Below, piece after piece: positions 42,850-51,431 of a stretch of DNA of 64,000 nucleotides. The notes under the pieces are model-generated. The model searched no databases. It was not told where the DNA came from and worked only from the letters and a program-made list of their open reading frames with translations. Every line of letters begins with the position of its first letter. Positions within the stretch are counted from its first letter, which is position 1. This DNA comes from Methylorubrum suomiense (lineage in GTDB: Bacteria > Pseudomonadota > Alphaproteobacteria > Rhizobiales > Beijerinckiaceae), in assembly GCF_022179765.1 (NCBI RefSeq), contig NZ_BPRE01000003.1:248001-312000 (forward strand), read 5' to 3'. The position numbers and the translations under genes were made by a program.

Positions 42850-45462
42850 TCAGGCCGGTGCCCGATGCGCGGGCGCGTCGAGCCGCACCCCGTCGATCCC
42901 CGTCACGGTGTTGCGCTCCACCCGGATCACCGCGTCGAACGGGGCTTGGCGGCGCAGGGTCGCCTCGTCCGGCAGGCAGACGATCAGGCCCGCCCCCGCA
43001 CGGACGGCGCGCAGGCGGGCGATCCGGGCGGCGACCTCGTCCGGCTTGCGCTCGTCGAGGGTGAGGCCGACGACCAGGATGTCGGGCCGGCGGACGAGGC
43101 AGCGCACGAACTCGATCGCCACCCGCTCGCGCGGGCCGATGGCACCCTCCCCCAGCACCGCGCGCTGGCCCTGGGCCGCTCCCGCCGCGCCGGCCTCGAT
43201 GCGGGTGGCGAGGCCGAGGCGGTAGACCGTGGGCTCCAGACCCTGCTCGGCCAGCACTTGGCGCACGAGCGACCGCACCCGCGCCTCGGCACCCGCCTCC
43301 CCTTGGGTGATGCGGCCGAACAGCAGGTTCTCCTCCAGGCTGGCGGCGGCGGTGAGCCGGGCGGGATCGTAGAACTCGATCTTCTCCCGGTAGCGCGCCG
43401 GGAGCAGCGCGGCGAAGGAGTGGCGGGCAGCGACCAAGCGCTCTTCCAGCGCGGCGTCGATCAGGCCGAAGCGGTGGCGGGTCTCGTTGTAGCGGAGCGC
43501 CAGCCCGATCAGCCGCTCGCGGTCGCGCTGCCCGGCCGCGCCGCGGCGGAAGCTGCGCGCATCCGGCTGGCGGGCGACGAGGTCCTCGAAATAGCCCCGC
43601 TCGTCCGCCGGGAACAGGGAGAAGGTCTCGAACAAGGGATGGTCGTCGGGCAGATCCGAGAAGATCTCGACGGTGGAGCGGGCGACCTGCAGCCCGACAT
43701 CGACCAGGGTGCGGGTCAGATCCTCCGCCTCCAGCACCGCGCGCAGGTAGGGATGCGCCGCGAGCCGCCCCGCCGAGAAGGCCGGGCCGACCGCCTCGCC
43801 GAACAGCAGGTTCTCGCCCAGATCCGCCTGATGATTGTAGCGGGCGGGATCGAACGGCTCGACCAGCCGCTCGATGCCCTGCGCGGCGAGCGCCTCGCGC
43901 ACGGCCCGGCGGGCGGCGACCACCGCGTTCGCGGTGGCGGGATCGTCCTCGGGATCGACCGAGGCCTCCAGCCCGCGCTCGTAGACGAAGGCGTCGAGGC
44001 CGGTGAGCTTGAGGATGGCGATGCGCTCGGCCAGTCCGGAGGCCTCGCGGTCGCCGCTGCGGGCACCGTAGAGCAGGTTCTGGCGCAGCGTCCCCTCGAT
44101 CAGGATCGCCTCCGCGCCGGCGAGCGCGATGCGCCGCGCCCGCTCGGCCGGATCGAAGGCGCGCAGGGGCGTGCCGCCGTAGGTCAGCGCCCCGGCGGTC
44201 GGCTCGATCTGGCCGGCCAGCAGGGCGGCCAGCGCCCGCACGCCGCTGCCGCGCGGGCCGACGATGGCGACATGGGCCGGCATCGGCAGGGTGAGGTCGA
44301 CGCCGGTCAGGCGCTCGCCGCTCGCCGGATCGTAGGCCCCGACGCCCTGGGCCGCGAGAACCCCGACCGGGGGGAAATCCGCGAAGACGCGGGCCTCGCC
44401 GACGGAGCGCGGCTCCAGCGCCTCGACGATGGCGGCGATGTCGCGAAACAGCGGCGCGACCGCCGCCCGCCGGGTCCACAGGCGCAGGCAGGCCGAGATC
44501 AGCAGTGCGGCGATGCCGAACGCGCCCGCCGCCGCGGCGAGCGCTCCGGGTAGCACGTTGTCGGCCTCGGTCGCCGCCTCGCCCTGCCAGAGGGCGGTGG
44601 CGATGAGGAGGGCGGGCAGGATCACCACGAGGGCGAGCGCCGGCGCCCGGGCATAGGCCAGCCGCGCCTCGGCCCGCACCAGGGCCGAGCGGGCGGCCCG
44701 GGCCCGCAGACCCAGGCGGCGGCGCTCGAACGCCGCCGCGCCGTGAGCGCGCACGGCGGGCATCCGGCGGATCAGGTCGCGCAGGCCGATTTCCGTGGCG
44801 GTGGTGTCGTCGCGGCGCAGAGCCCGGCGGGCGGCGGCGCGGCCGAGCAGGAGCGCGCGGGCCAGCCCCGTGGCGGCGAGCAGCATCGCCACCACGGGCA
44901 CGAGGCGGGGGGCGGCGAGTTCGGCCATCACGAGGGCGAGCAGGATCGCCGCGAGCGTCAGCCCCGGCACGACGATGCCGACGGCCGCGAGCGGCCCCAT
45001 CCGGGCGAGCGCCCGGCCGACCAGGGCCGGCAGCGCCCGCAGATCCTCCCGCGCCCCCGGCGGCGAAGCGAGGATCGCCTCGCGCGCCCGCGTCCGCATC
45101 CGGGCGGTCGCCCGCGCCTGGGCGGAGAAGCACAGCAGGGCCACGCCGCCGCCCAGAGCCGCGAGCGCCAGGGCGGCGGCGATGAGGGCGCTCAGGGCCA
45201 GGAGCGGCAGCTCCGCCGGCGGCAGGCTCCAGCCGGTGAACAGCACCGGCGCTTCGTTCAGGTGGTGGCCCGGCAGCGGCAGGGCGATGCGCAGGAACGG
45301 CAGGGCGTCCGGCGTCGAGCGGGTAAGCACGGCGATGAGGTCGCGCAGGCAGACGAGCACGAACAGCGCCAGCGGCAGACCGAGTCCGACCGCGAGCCCG
45401 AGCGCCGCCGCGTGGCGGCGCGGCGCGGAGGCCCAGGCGAACAGGATCGGGTCACGCTGCAT
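42850..45462 (-). CDS. Very divergent ABC-type protein with degenerate ATPase motifs
   Basis: 870 residues from ATG 45462. Residues 1-340 hold about six membrane helices like an ABC export domain (including VLPALLIATALW-type helices and ALLSALIA regions). The remaining part resembles an ABC ATPase, but the Walker A position reads VGPRGSGVRALAALLAGQ, with the Lys replaced, the LSGGQ signature is not evident, and the Walker B is DILVVGLTLDERK without the usual Asp-Glu. Instead, three Q-loop-like blocks occur: LRQNLLYG (about 457), LGENLLFG (about 549) and LEENLLFG (about 711). Whether it hydrolyses ATP is doubtful. It faces the ActCD-ActF operon divergently. Confidence 0.8.
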   Translation of the reverse strand: MQRDPILFAWASAPRRHAAALGLAVGLGLPLALFVLVCLRDLIAVLTRSTPDALPFLRIALPLPGHHLNEAPVLFTGWSLPPAELPLLALSALIAAALALAALGGGVALLCFSAQARATARMRTRAREAILASPPGAREDLRALPALVGRALARMGPLAAVGIVVPGLTLAAILLALVMAELAAPRLVPVVAMLLAATGLARALLLGRAAARRALRRDDTTATEIGLRDLIRRMPAVRAHGAAAFERRRLGLRARAARSALVRAEARLAYARAPALALVVILPALLIATALWQGEAATEADNVLPGALAAAAGAFGIAALLISACLRLWTRRAAVAPLFRDIAAIVEALEPRSVGEARVFADFPPVGVLAAQGVGAYDPASGERLTGVDLTLPMPAHVAIVGPRGSGVRALAALLAGQIEPTAGALTYGGTPLRAFDPAERARRIALAGAEAILIEGTLRQNLLYGARSGDREASGLAERIAILKLTGLDAFVYERGLEASVDPEDDPATANAVVAARRAVREALAAQGIERLVEPFDPARYNHQADLGENLLFGEAVGPAFSAGRLAAHPYLRAVLEAEDLTRTLVDVGLQVARSTVEIFSDLPDDHPLFETFSLFPADERGYFEDLVARQPDARSFRRGAAGQRDRERLIGLALRYNETRHRFGLIDAALEERLVAARHSFAALLPARYREKIEFYDPARLTAAASLEENLLFGRITQGEAGAEARVRSLVRQVLAEQGLEPTVYRLGLATRIEAGAAGAAQGQRAVLGEGAIGPRERVAIEFVRCLVRRPDILVVGLTLDERKPDEVAARIARLRAVRAGAGLIVCLPDEATLRRQAPFDAVIRVERNTVTGIDGVRLDAPAHRAPA

Positions 45463-45788
45463 CGACGCATCCCGTGGCGAGCCGGGAATCGAGACCGTTG
45501 GCTGCGTTTCGAGGGGGCATCGGCGGCTCGCGCGCGGCGGTTCGGGGCGGATACGGGGCGGGACGGAACGGGGGGCGTGAGAGGGACGAGGAAGGCCGTG
45601 TCCCGCCCTCTTCGCACGGATAGACGGCGGCGCAAGCCCGGTGCGCCGGACCGCCCCATTGCATTCGGGCATGGCGGTTGCTCTTTGAGGTGCGCCGCGA
45701 CACATCCCGCAGCAGGGTGAAGGGCAGGCGCCGGCCGGCGCGCACCCGGATTCGTCGCATTCATGAGCAGAGGTCCGGACCGGCGGTC
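45463..45788. other. Divergent intergenic region between ABC and ActCD genes
   Basis: 326 bases that must hold both promoters. No clear hexamers or operator are visible. A small in-frame extension of each gene into the gap lacks family features. Confidence 0.4.
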
Positions 45789-47705
45789 ATGACGCGGCGC
45801 CCGCCCTTCCCCCCCGCCGCAGCGGGCCTCCCCCGCACCGTCGAGGAGCGCCTGCGCGGGCCGGCGGTCCTCTCCCCCTCCGTCACCGTCACGCGGATCG
45901 GCGCGGCGGCTGCGCGCGCGGTCCTCGCGCCCGCAGGCCGGGTCCGGTGGCTGGCCGTCGCAGGTGGGCTCGCGGCGATCCTCGCTTGGCTCCTGTCCGG
46001 GACCGGCCCGGCGCGCGCGCCGTTCGCCGCAGCGGGGTTCGGCTGGTGGGCGGGCCTCGCGTCGGGTTGCCTGACGATCTCGGGGCTCGTGGCTCTGGCC
46101 CGGGTCGACTGGCGCTGCGGCATCATCCGCCTCGCCCAGACCGCCGCCCTTCTGGCGGCTCTGGTGTCCACGGTCCTGGCCTGCCTCAGCGCGGCGCTGC
46201 ACCCCGCTTCCGCCGACCGGACCACCCTCCTGATGGCCCTGTCGGCGGTGACGGTCTCCGCGTTCGGGCAGTGGGCGGCGGCGCTCGTGCCCGATCTCGC
46301 CGACCTGCGCGACCGCCCCGAGGCGCAGCGCGTGTCCTGGCGGGCGGCGTTCTACCGCCGCGCGGCGGCCGGCTGGCACGGCTCGTCGTGGCAATGGTTC
46401 GTCTGGGAGCGGGCCTGCCGGGCGCTGGCGCTCGTCGGCATCCTGGCGGCCTTCGCCCTGCAGACCGACCTCGCCCTGACGCTCGCCGCCCGGACCGACC
46501 GGCACGACACGCTGCTCCCGGTGGCCCTCGTCGTCGGCGCCGTGCTCTCGGGGGCCGGACTGATCGCCATGCTCGCCGCCCTCCTGCGGCGGGAGCCGGG
46601 CTTCGACGGCTTCGTCACGGGGCGCCATCTCGACATCCTCGGACGCCTGATCCTGGCCTTGGGACTCGCCGGGCTCTATTGCCACGTCACGGAGGCGGTG
46701 ATCGCGGGGCTGCACGGCACGGAGGCGGAGCGCGCGATCGTGGCGCAGCGGCTGACGGGGGCCGAGGCGCCCGCCTTCTGGACGCTGATGCTCGCGGGCC
46801 TCCTGCCGACGCAGGCGCTCTGGGTCGGCGCCGCGCGGCGCAGCGCGGTGACGCTGGGCCTCGTCGGCGCGCTCGCCGCCCTCGGGGCCGGTGCCTTCCA
46901 TCTTCTGATCGTGCCGAGCGATCTTCCCTCCGGCCCGGCGAGCCCCCTCCCCGGCCTGCTGGCGATGGCCGTCGGGTCGGCCGCCCTGTTCGGCCTCGGT
47001 CTGCGCGTCGCCTTCCGCCTCGTGCCGGCGGTGTCGATCGCCGAACTGCGCGGGCTGGCCCTCCTCCATAACCGCCGCCCCGTCGCCCTCCCGCCGGAGG
47101 GGGCCGGTCCCCCGCCCCGGGCGGGGCTCGCCGCCGCCTTCGCCTCGGAGGCCGGGTTGGTCGAGGGGCTGCGCGGCCTCGGAACCCCGATGCCGGCCCT
47201 GCATCTCGACGCCTACGGTCCGGCGCCGATGCCGGAGGCCGCCGCCGCCCTCCGCCGGGACGAGCGGATCGTGCGCGAGGCGGCGTTGATCGGGGCCGTG
47301 CTCGCCGGCTCGGCTTTCCTGCTCGCCCAGGCCGCCATCCTGGCGGCGGAGACGCCCGGCGGCCTCGCGGCTCTGCCCGCCCTCGCCTGGGCGCGGCTGG
47401 CGATCCCGACCCTCTCCGCGGCGGCCGCGGGGGGCGCCCTCGGCGCCGCCGCCGCGCTCGCATGGCATCTGCGCCAGCCGGCACCGGAAGTCGGGCCGCC
47501 TCCCGACTGGCGCGAGGTCTTCGTCCTGACCCTCGTCCCGGCCGCCGATGGACCCTCGCCCGAGACTTCGCTCGAGACTTCACCCGGCACCTCGCTCGGC
47601 ACTTCTCTCGGCTCTTGGGCCCGGCGCCTGTCGGCTCTGCCGGAGAAGGCGGGCCGCCCCCTCGCCCTGCGCCGGGCCGGGACGGGTCGGGAATCCGCGC
47701 CATGA
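45789..47705 (+). CDS. ActC-ActD fusion: NrfD-like quinol subunit of alternative complex III plus DUF3341
   Basis: 638 residues from ATG 45789. Residues 1 to about 420 are an NrfD-like membrane part; FGWWAGLASGCLTISGLVAL, AALVPDLADLRDRPEAQRVS, AGWHGSSWQWFVWERACRAL, TGRHLDILGRLILALGLAGL match ActC of alternative complex III. Residues about 445-560 (AFASEAGLVEGLRGLGTPMP, LHLDAYGPAPMPE, IVREAALIGAVLAGSAFLL) match ActD (DUF3341). ActC is the quinol-binding subunit of the Act complex. The tail has a degenerate TSLGTSLG repeat. Usually these are separate genes. It overlaps the ActF gene by ATGA. ActA, ActB and ActE (haem and Fe-S subunits) are absent in the window. Confidence 0.8.
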   Translation: MTRRPPFPPAAAGLPRTVEERLRGPAVLSPSVTVTRIGAAAARAVLAPAGRVRWLAVAGGLAAILAWLLSGTGPARAPFAAAGFGWWAGLASGCLTISGLVALARVDWRCGIIRLAQTAALLAALVSTVLACLSAALHPASADRTTLLMALSAVTVSAFGQWAAALVPDLADLRDRPEAQRVSWRAAFYRRAAAGWHGSSWQWFVWERACRALALVGILAAFALQTDLALTLAARTDRHDTLLPVALVVGAVLSGAGLIAMLAALLRREPGFDGFVTGRHLDILGRLILALGLAGLYCHVTEAVIAGLHGTEAERAIVAQRLTGAEAPAFWTLMLAGLLPTQALWVGAARRSAVTLGLVGALAALGAGAFHLLIVPSDLPSGPASPLPGLLAMAVGSAALFGLGLRVAFRLVPAVSIAELRGLALLHNRRPVALPPEGAGPPPRAGLAAAFASEAGLVEGLRGLGTPMPALHLDAYGPAPMPEAAAALRRDERIVREAALIGAVLAGSAFLLAQAAILAAETPGGLAALPALAWARLAIPTLSAAAAGGALGAAAALAWHLRQPAPEVGPPPDWREVFVLTLVPAADGPSPETSLETSPGTSLGTSLGSWARRLSALPEKAGRPLALRRAGTGRESAP

Positions 47706-48883
47706 GCATCGATGAGCGCGGTGCCGCGGCCCGCAAGGCGCTCGGCGCCAAGACCGCCCGCGGCTATTTCCTCGATCCGGCCCGGCGGCCCCTCGCGGCC
47801 CTGCTCGTCGGCGCCGCCTGCCTCGGCCTCGTCGCCCTGCTCCATGGGCTGCCGCGGCTGGCGCCGGCCTATCTCGCGGCCTGGACCTGCCTGCTCGCCC
47901 TGCCGGCGGGGGCCCTGCCCGTCGCCATCATGATCGAGCGGGCCGATGCGTGGCGCCCGCAGCCCGAGACCGCGCTGCTCGAAACCCTGCGCGGCCTGCT
48001 CGCCCTGATGCCGGTGGCCGCCCTCCTCGCCCTGCCGATCCCGTTCCTCGCGCCCTTCCTGTATCCGTGGGCGCAGGGGGGCGAAGCCGGGCCCGGGCCG
48101 GCGGGGGCCTTCGCCGCCCTGTGGTTCTCGCGTCCCGCCTTCGCCGGCCGTCTCGCCCTCTATTTCGGCCTCTGGATCGGGCTTGCCCTCCTCTTCGCCC
48201 GGCGCGGCGGCGAGCCCTGGGGCAAGGCCGGGCGGATCGACGACGGGCGGGCGGTGCTGGGCCTCGGCGTCCACACCGTGGTCGGGACGCTCGCTGCCGA
48301 CGATCTCGTCATGGCGGTGGACGGGCGCTTCCATGCCGCCGCCTTCGGCCTCCTCGCGATGGCGGCGTGGTCGAGCCTCGCGCTGGCCGCCGCGATCGTG
48401 ATCGCCCCGCCGGATATCGGCCCGGCCCGGCGGCGCCACGACCGGATGACGCCGCTTGCCGTCCTGCTCCTCGTCTCGGCGGGGCTGCACGCGGTGCAGT
48501 TCCTGATGCTCGGCCCCGAGCCCAACGCCGCCGCCTGGTACGGCGTGCGCGGCGGTCCGGCCGGGCGGGCCCTGATGCTGACCTCCGGCCTCGTCGTGGC
48601 TCTGGCCGCCGCGCTCACCCTGCGGCCGGGCGAGAACCGCACCCGCCTCGTGGCCGCCCTGGCCGTGGCGGCCCATCTCGCCGAGATGGCGTGGTTCGTC
48701 ACCCCCTCCTTCGCCGGTCTCTTCCGCATCGGTGTCGTGGACCTGCTGGCCCTGGCCGGCGTCGCCGGGCTCGCCATCGGGTTGACCCCGCCGCTGCGGC
48801 GCCTGTTTCCGGGGCTCGCCGTCACCCCCGCCTGGCCGGGCCGCGAAGCGGCCTCCGCCGCGCGCCGGACGCGCCTGCGATGA
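47702..48883 (+). CDS. ActF-like membrane subunit of alternative complex III
   Basis: 393 residues, about ten hydrophobic helices. FLDPARRPLAALLVGAACLG, PIPFLAPFLYPWAQGGEA, FAALWFSRPAFAGRLALYF with GLWIGLALLF correspond to ActF, the second NrfD-type quinone-site subunit. The start ATG 47702 overlaps the stop of the ActCD gene (ATGA), so both are made together. ActF pairs with ActC in the complex membrane arm. The missing ActB iron-sulphur and ActA haem subunits mean electrons must pass to another partner or that the pair is a proton/quinone device; this is inference. Confidence 0.78.
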   Translation: MSIDERGAAARKALGAKTARGYFLDPARRPLAALLVGAACLGLVALLHGLPRLAPAYLAAWTCLLALPAGALPVAIMIERADAWRPQPETALLETLRGLLALMPVAALLALPIPFLAPFLYPWAQGGEAGPGPAGAFAALWFSRPAFAGRLALYFGLWIGLALLFARRGGEPWGKAGRIDDGRAVLGLGVHTVVGTLAADDLVMAVDGRFHAAAFGLLAMAAWSSLALAAAIVIAPPDIGPARRRHDRMTPLAVLLLVSAGLHAVQFLMLGPEPNAAAWYGVRGGPAGRALMLTSGLVVALAAALTLRPGENRTRLVAALAVAAHLAEMAWFVTPSFAGLFRIGVVDLLALAGVAGLAIGLTPPLRRLFPGLAVTPAWPGREAASAARRTRLR

Positions 48884-49155
48884 GCGGACGACGAGGAGCG
48901 GATTCCTCGTCGCGGCCGTGAGGGCTGCGCCCGACCACGTACGGGGCCGCACGCGTCGCTCGTTCTCCGTCTGGCGCATCCGTGCGACGAGCCGGTGTCC
49001 GCTTCGTCGGAAGGCGCGAGCGGCGCCGCCATCGGCTTTTTCCCGCCCTCCGGCCTCCCCCTTTCGGGGCGATGCTCTAATGTCGCCTTCCCGTCAGGCT
49101 TGGCCTCCGCCAAGAACCGGCCTCCCCGCCAAGATCTCGAGACCACCGGCGACCC

Positions 49156-49938
49156 ATGTGCGAATTGCTCGGAATGAGCGCGAACGTGCCGACCGACATC
49201 CGTTTCTCGTTCGCGGCGCTCGCGCGGCGGGGCGGCGAGACCGGCCCGCACGCCGACGGTTGGGGCATCACCTTCTACGAGGGCCGCGGCTGCCGCGCCT
49301 TCCACGATCCCGAGCCGAGCGCGCGCTCGGAACTCGCCAAGCTGCTGCGCCGCTACCCGATCAAGAGCCGCATCGTGGTCGCCCATGTGCGCAAGGCCAA
49401 TCGCGGCCGGGTGAGCCTGGAGAACACGCACCCCTTCTCCCGCGAATTGTGGGGGCGGCGCTGGACCTTCGCCCATAACGGCCAGCTCAAGGGCGTGAAG
49501 CGGCTGCCGCTGGGCGGCTTCGAGCCGATCGGCACCACCGACAGCGAGCACGCCTTCTGCTGGATGCTGTCGCAGTTGCAGGCGCGCTTTCCGAAAGCCC
49601 CGCGGCCGGCCCGGCTGGAGGCCGCGGTGGCCGAACTCGCCCGCGCCCTGTCGGAGCGGGGCGTGTTCAACATGCTGCTCACCGACAGCCGCACCCTCTA
49701 CGCCCATTGCGGCAAGCGGCTGTGCTACCTCACCCGCCGCGCGCCCTTCGGCACCGCGACCCTGATCGACGAGGATTGGCGGGTCGATTTCGCCCAGGAG
49801 ACCTCCGCGACCGATATCGTCACGGTGATCGCCACCCGCGCCCTGACCCGCGACGAGACCTGGACCGAACTCTCGCGCGGCGACACCCTGGTGTTGGCGG
49901 ATGGCGACGTCCGGGTGATCGCCGCCGGCGCGGACTGA
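49156..49938 (+). CDS. Class II glutamine amidotransferase (YafJ/EgtC-like)
   Basis: 260 residues beginning MCELLGMSANVP, with Cys2 as the N-terminal nucleophile of Ntn glutaminases after Met removal. RRGGETGPHADGWGITFYEG, VVAHVRKANRGR and FAHNGQLKGVKR are the substrate-binding blocks, and TDSEHAFCWMLS completes the fold. Relatives are YafJ and EgtC; without egt genes nearby the amide substrate is unknown. It ends about 360 bases before the sigma gene and appears monocistronic. Shine-Dalgarno is not evident in the immediate upstream bases (CCGGCGACCC). Confidence 0.88.
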   Translation: MCELLGMSANVPTDIRFSFAALARRGGETGPHADGWGITFYEGRGCRAFHDPEPSARSELAKLLRRYPIKSRIVVAHVRKANRGRVSLENTHPFSRELWGRRWTFAHNGQLKGVKRLPLGGFEPIGTTDSEHAFCWMLSQLQARFPKAPRPARLEAAVAELARALSERGVFNMLLTDSRTLYAHCGKRLCYLTRRAPFGTATLIDEDWRVDFAQETSATDIVTVIATRALTRDETWTELSRGDTLVLADGDVRVIAAGAD

Positions 49939-50300
49939 GCGCGCAGCGGCGGCGAGCCGGCACAACCGAGCGAACCGGCGAGACGATCGCGGGATCGGGC
50001 GACCGATGGCGGCGCGGGACTCAAGGCCGCGGCGCGCCATCATCCGTTGTTCCGCGCCGGGTCGAAGCCATCCACACTCGGGCGGGCATCGCCTCGTCCG
50101 ATTTGCCGCATTCTAGAGCTGCTTCGGCGAGGCCATCTCTTGGGGAATTGTGGCTTTCACGCCCCAGACTGCGCAAGCGGAGCCGTATTCGACAGCGCCA
50201 GGGTGTACCGGGCCGCCCGATGCGCTACAACTATGTTAAAGCCCCGCTCGGACCTGCGACCGCCCGGCCGAGACCCACGCCTTCCGATCGCCAGAGCCCG
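49939..50300. other. Leader/promoter region of the sigma factor gene
   Basis: 362 bases before the NepR-EcfG fusion gene. A run near 50150 is slightly A+T-richer (GGGGAATTGTGGCTTTCACG). I looked for the EcfG promoter pattern GGAAC-N17-CGTT and found no convincing match. No other gene is seen. Confidence 0.4.
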
Positions 50301-51035
50301 ATGCACAACGACACCGAAGCCACCCTGGATCGTCCCGTGATGACCGACGGCCGTCCCAAGCTCTCCGACTCGATCCGCTCGCATCTCGGCGACCACCTGC
50401 GCACCGTCTACGAGACGCTGGGCGCGGGCGAGGATACGCCGACGCGCTTCTCCGACCTGATCGGCAAGCTCGAGGCCGCCCTCAAGGCGCAGGGCGAGCG
50501 GGTCGATCCCGAATTCCGCAACGGCCTGCTCGCCGCGGTGCCGTCGCTACGCGCCTTCGCCCTCTCGCTGACCTCGAACCCGGCCCGGTCCGACGATCTG
50601 GTTCAGGACACCCTGCTGAAGGGCTGGCAGCACCGGGCCCGGTTCCAGCCGGGCACCAACCTCAATGCGTGGCTCTTCACGATCCTGCGCAACATCTTCT
50701 ACTCGGACCACCGCAAGCGCGTGCGCGAGGTCGAGGATCAGGACGGTTCCTACGCCGCGCGTCTCGCCACTGCCCCGCATCAGGGCGACCGGCTCGACGT
50801 CGAGGATCTTCAGACCGCTTTGGCCAAGCTGCCGCCGGATCAGCGCGAGGCGCTGGTGCTGGTCGGGGCCGAGGGTGTCTCGTACGAGGAGGCCGCGACG
50901 ATCATGGGTTGCAAGGTCGGCACGGTGAAGAGCCGCGTCAGCCGCGCCCGCGGGCGTCTCGCCGAATTGCTGGGTTACGACGAGGAGGATCTGTCCTCCG
51001 ACCGGTTCATCCAGTCGGCGATGCCGGACGCCTGA
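50301..51035 (+). CDS. ecfG: ECF sigma factor of the EcfG class with an N-terminal NepR-like domain
   Basis: 244 residues from ATG 50301. Residues about 25-59 read HLGDHLRTVYETL and TPTRFSDLIGKLE, the NepR anti-sigma pattern (helix 1: IGxxLRxxY; helix 2: PxRFxxLLxxLE). Residues about 70-230 are an EcfG sigma: LLAAVPSLRAFALSLTSNPA, DDLVQDTLLKGWQ, LNAWLFTILRNIFYSDHRKR (region 2), then LAKLPPDQREALVLVGAEGV and SYEEAATIMGCKVGTVKSR (region 4). EcfG drives the alphaproteobacterial general stress response and is normally inhibited by a separate NepR protein. No PhyR gene is in the window. GTG/ATG at 50337-50340 are alternative starts still within the NepR-like part. Confidence 0.88.
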   Translation: MHNDTEATLDRPVMTDGRPKLSDSIRSHLGDHLRTVYETLGAGEDTPTRFSDLIGKLEAALKAQGERVDPEFRNGLLAAVPSLRAFALSLTSNPARSDDLVQDTLLKGWQHRARFQPGTNLNAWLFTILRNIFYSDHRKRVREVEDQDGSYAARLATAPHQGDRLDVEDLQTALAKLPPDQREALVLVGAEGVSYEEAATIMGCKVGTVKSRVSRARGRLAELLGYDEEDLSSDRFIQSAMPDA

Positions 51036-51431
51036 TCGCCCGGCTCGGTTGGGTCGGTCCAAAACCGATCGGCCCAAGTCCGGTCGGCCCAGGCCGTCTT
51101 TCAAAGTTTGCCCAACGGCTTCACCCGTAGGATCGTCCCGGCTGACGGGGCGCGCTTCGGGCGCCCGCTCATATGCGGACCGTGACGCCCGATCGTCGCG
51201 GGCTTTCGGTTCGGTTCTGTCGCTCGTCCCCGATCCGGTCCGCGCGTGGCCGCGGATCGCTTCAGCGCCTTTCACGATGGCGGGGTGGGGCCCCTTCCCG
51301 TCATCGCGAGGGACGGCGTCGGATCCGAGGGGGCGCCTGCTCCGGTGGCGCGCTGCGCCCGGCGCGGTGAGCCATCCGGCCGTCCGGGCGATCCCATCAC
51401 GGCGGCGCGATGGGATATGACCCGGTTTTGA
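51036..51431. other. Convergent intergenic region after sigma gene
   Basis: 396 bases. It contains the short direct repeat GGTCGGCCCA(A/G) at about 51060-51090 in imperfect dyads (TTGGGTCGGT... and CGATCGGCCCAA), which may terminate the sigma transcript. The rest shows no family-like frame. Confidence 0.4.

Noticed and set aside
45258..47468. 736-codon minus-strand frame across the ActCD gene
   Set aside because: Shadow of the Act frame; Arg/Gly/Glu-rich and no membrane segments or motifs.
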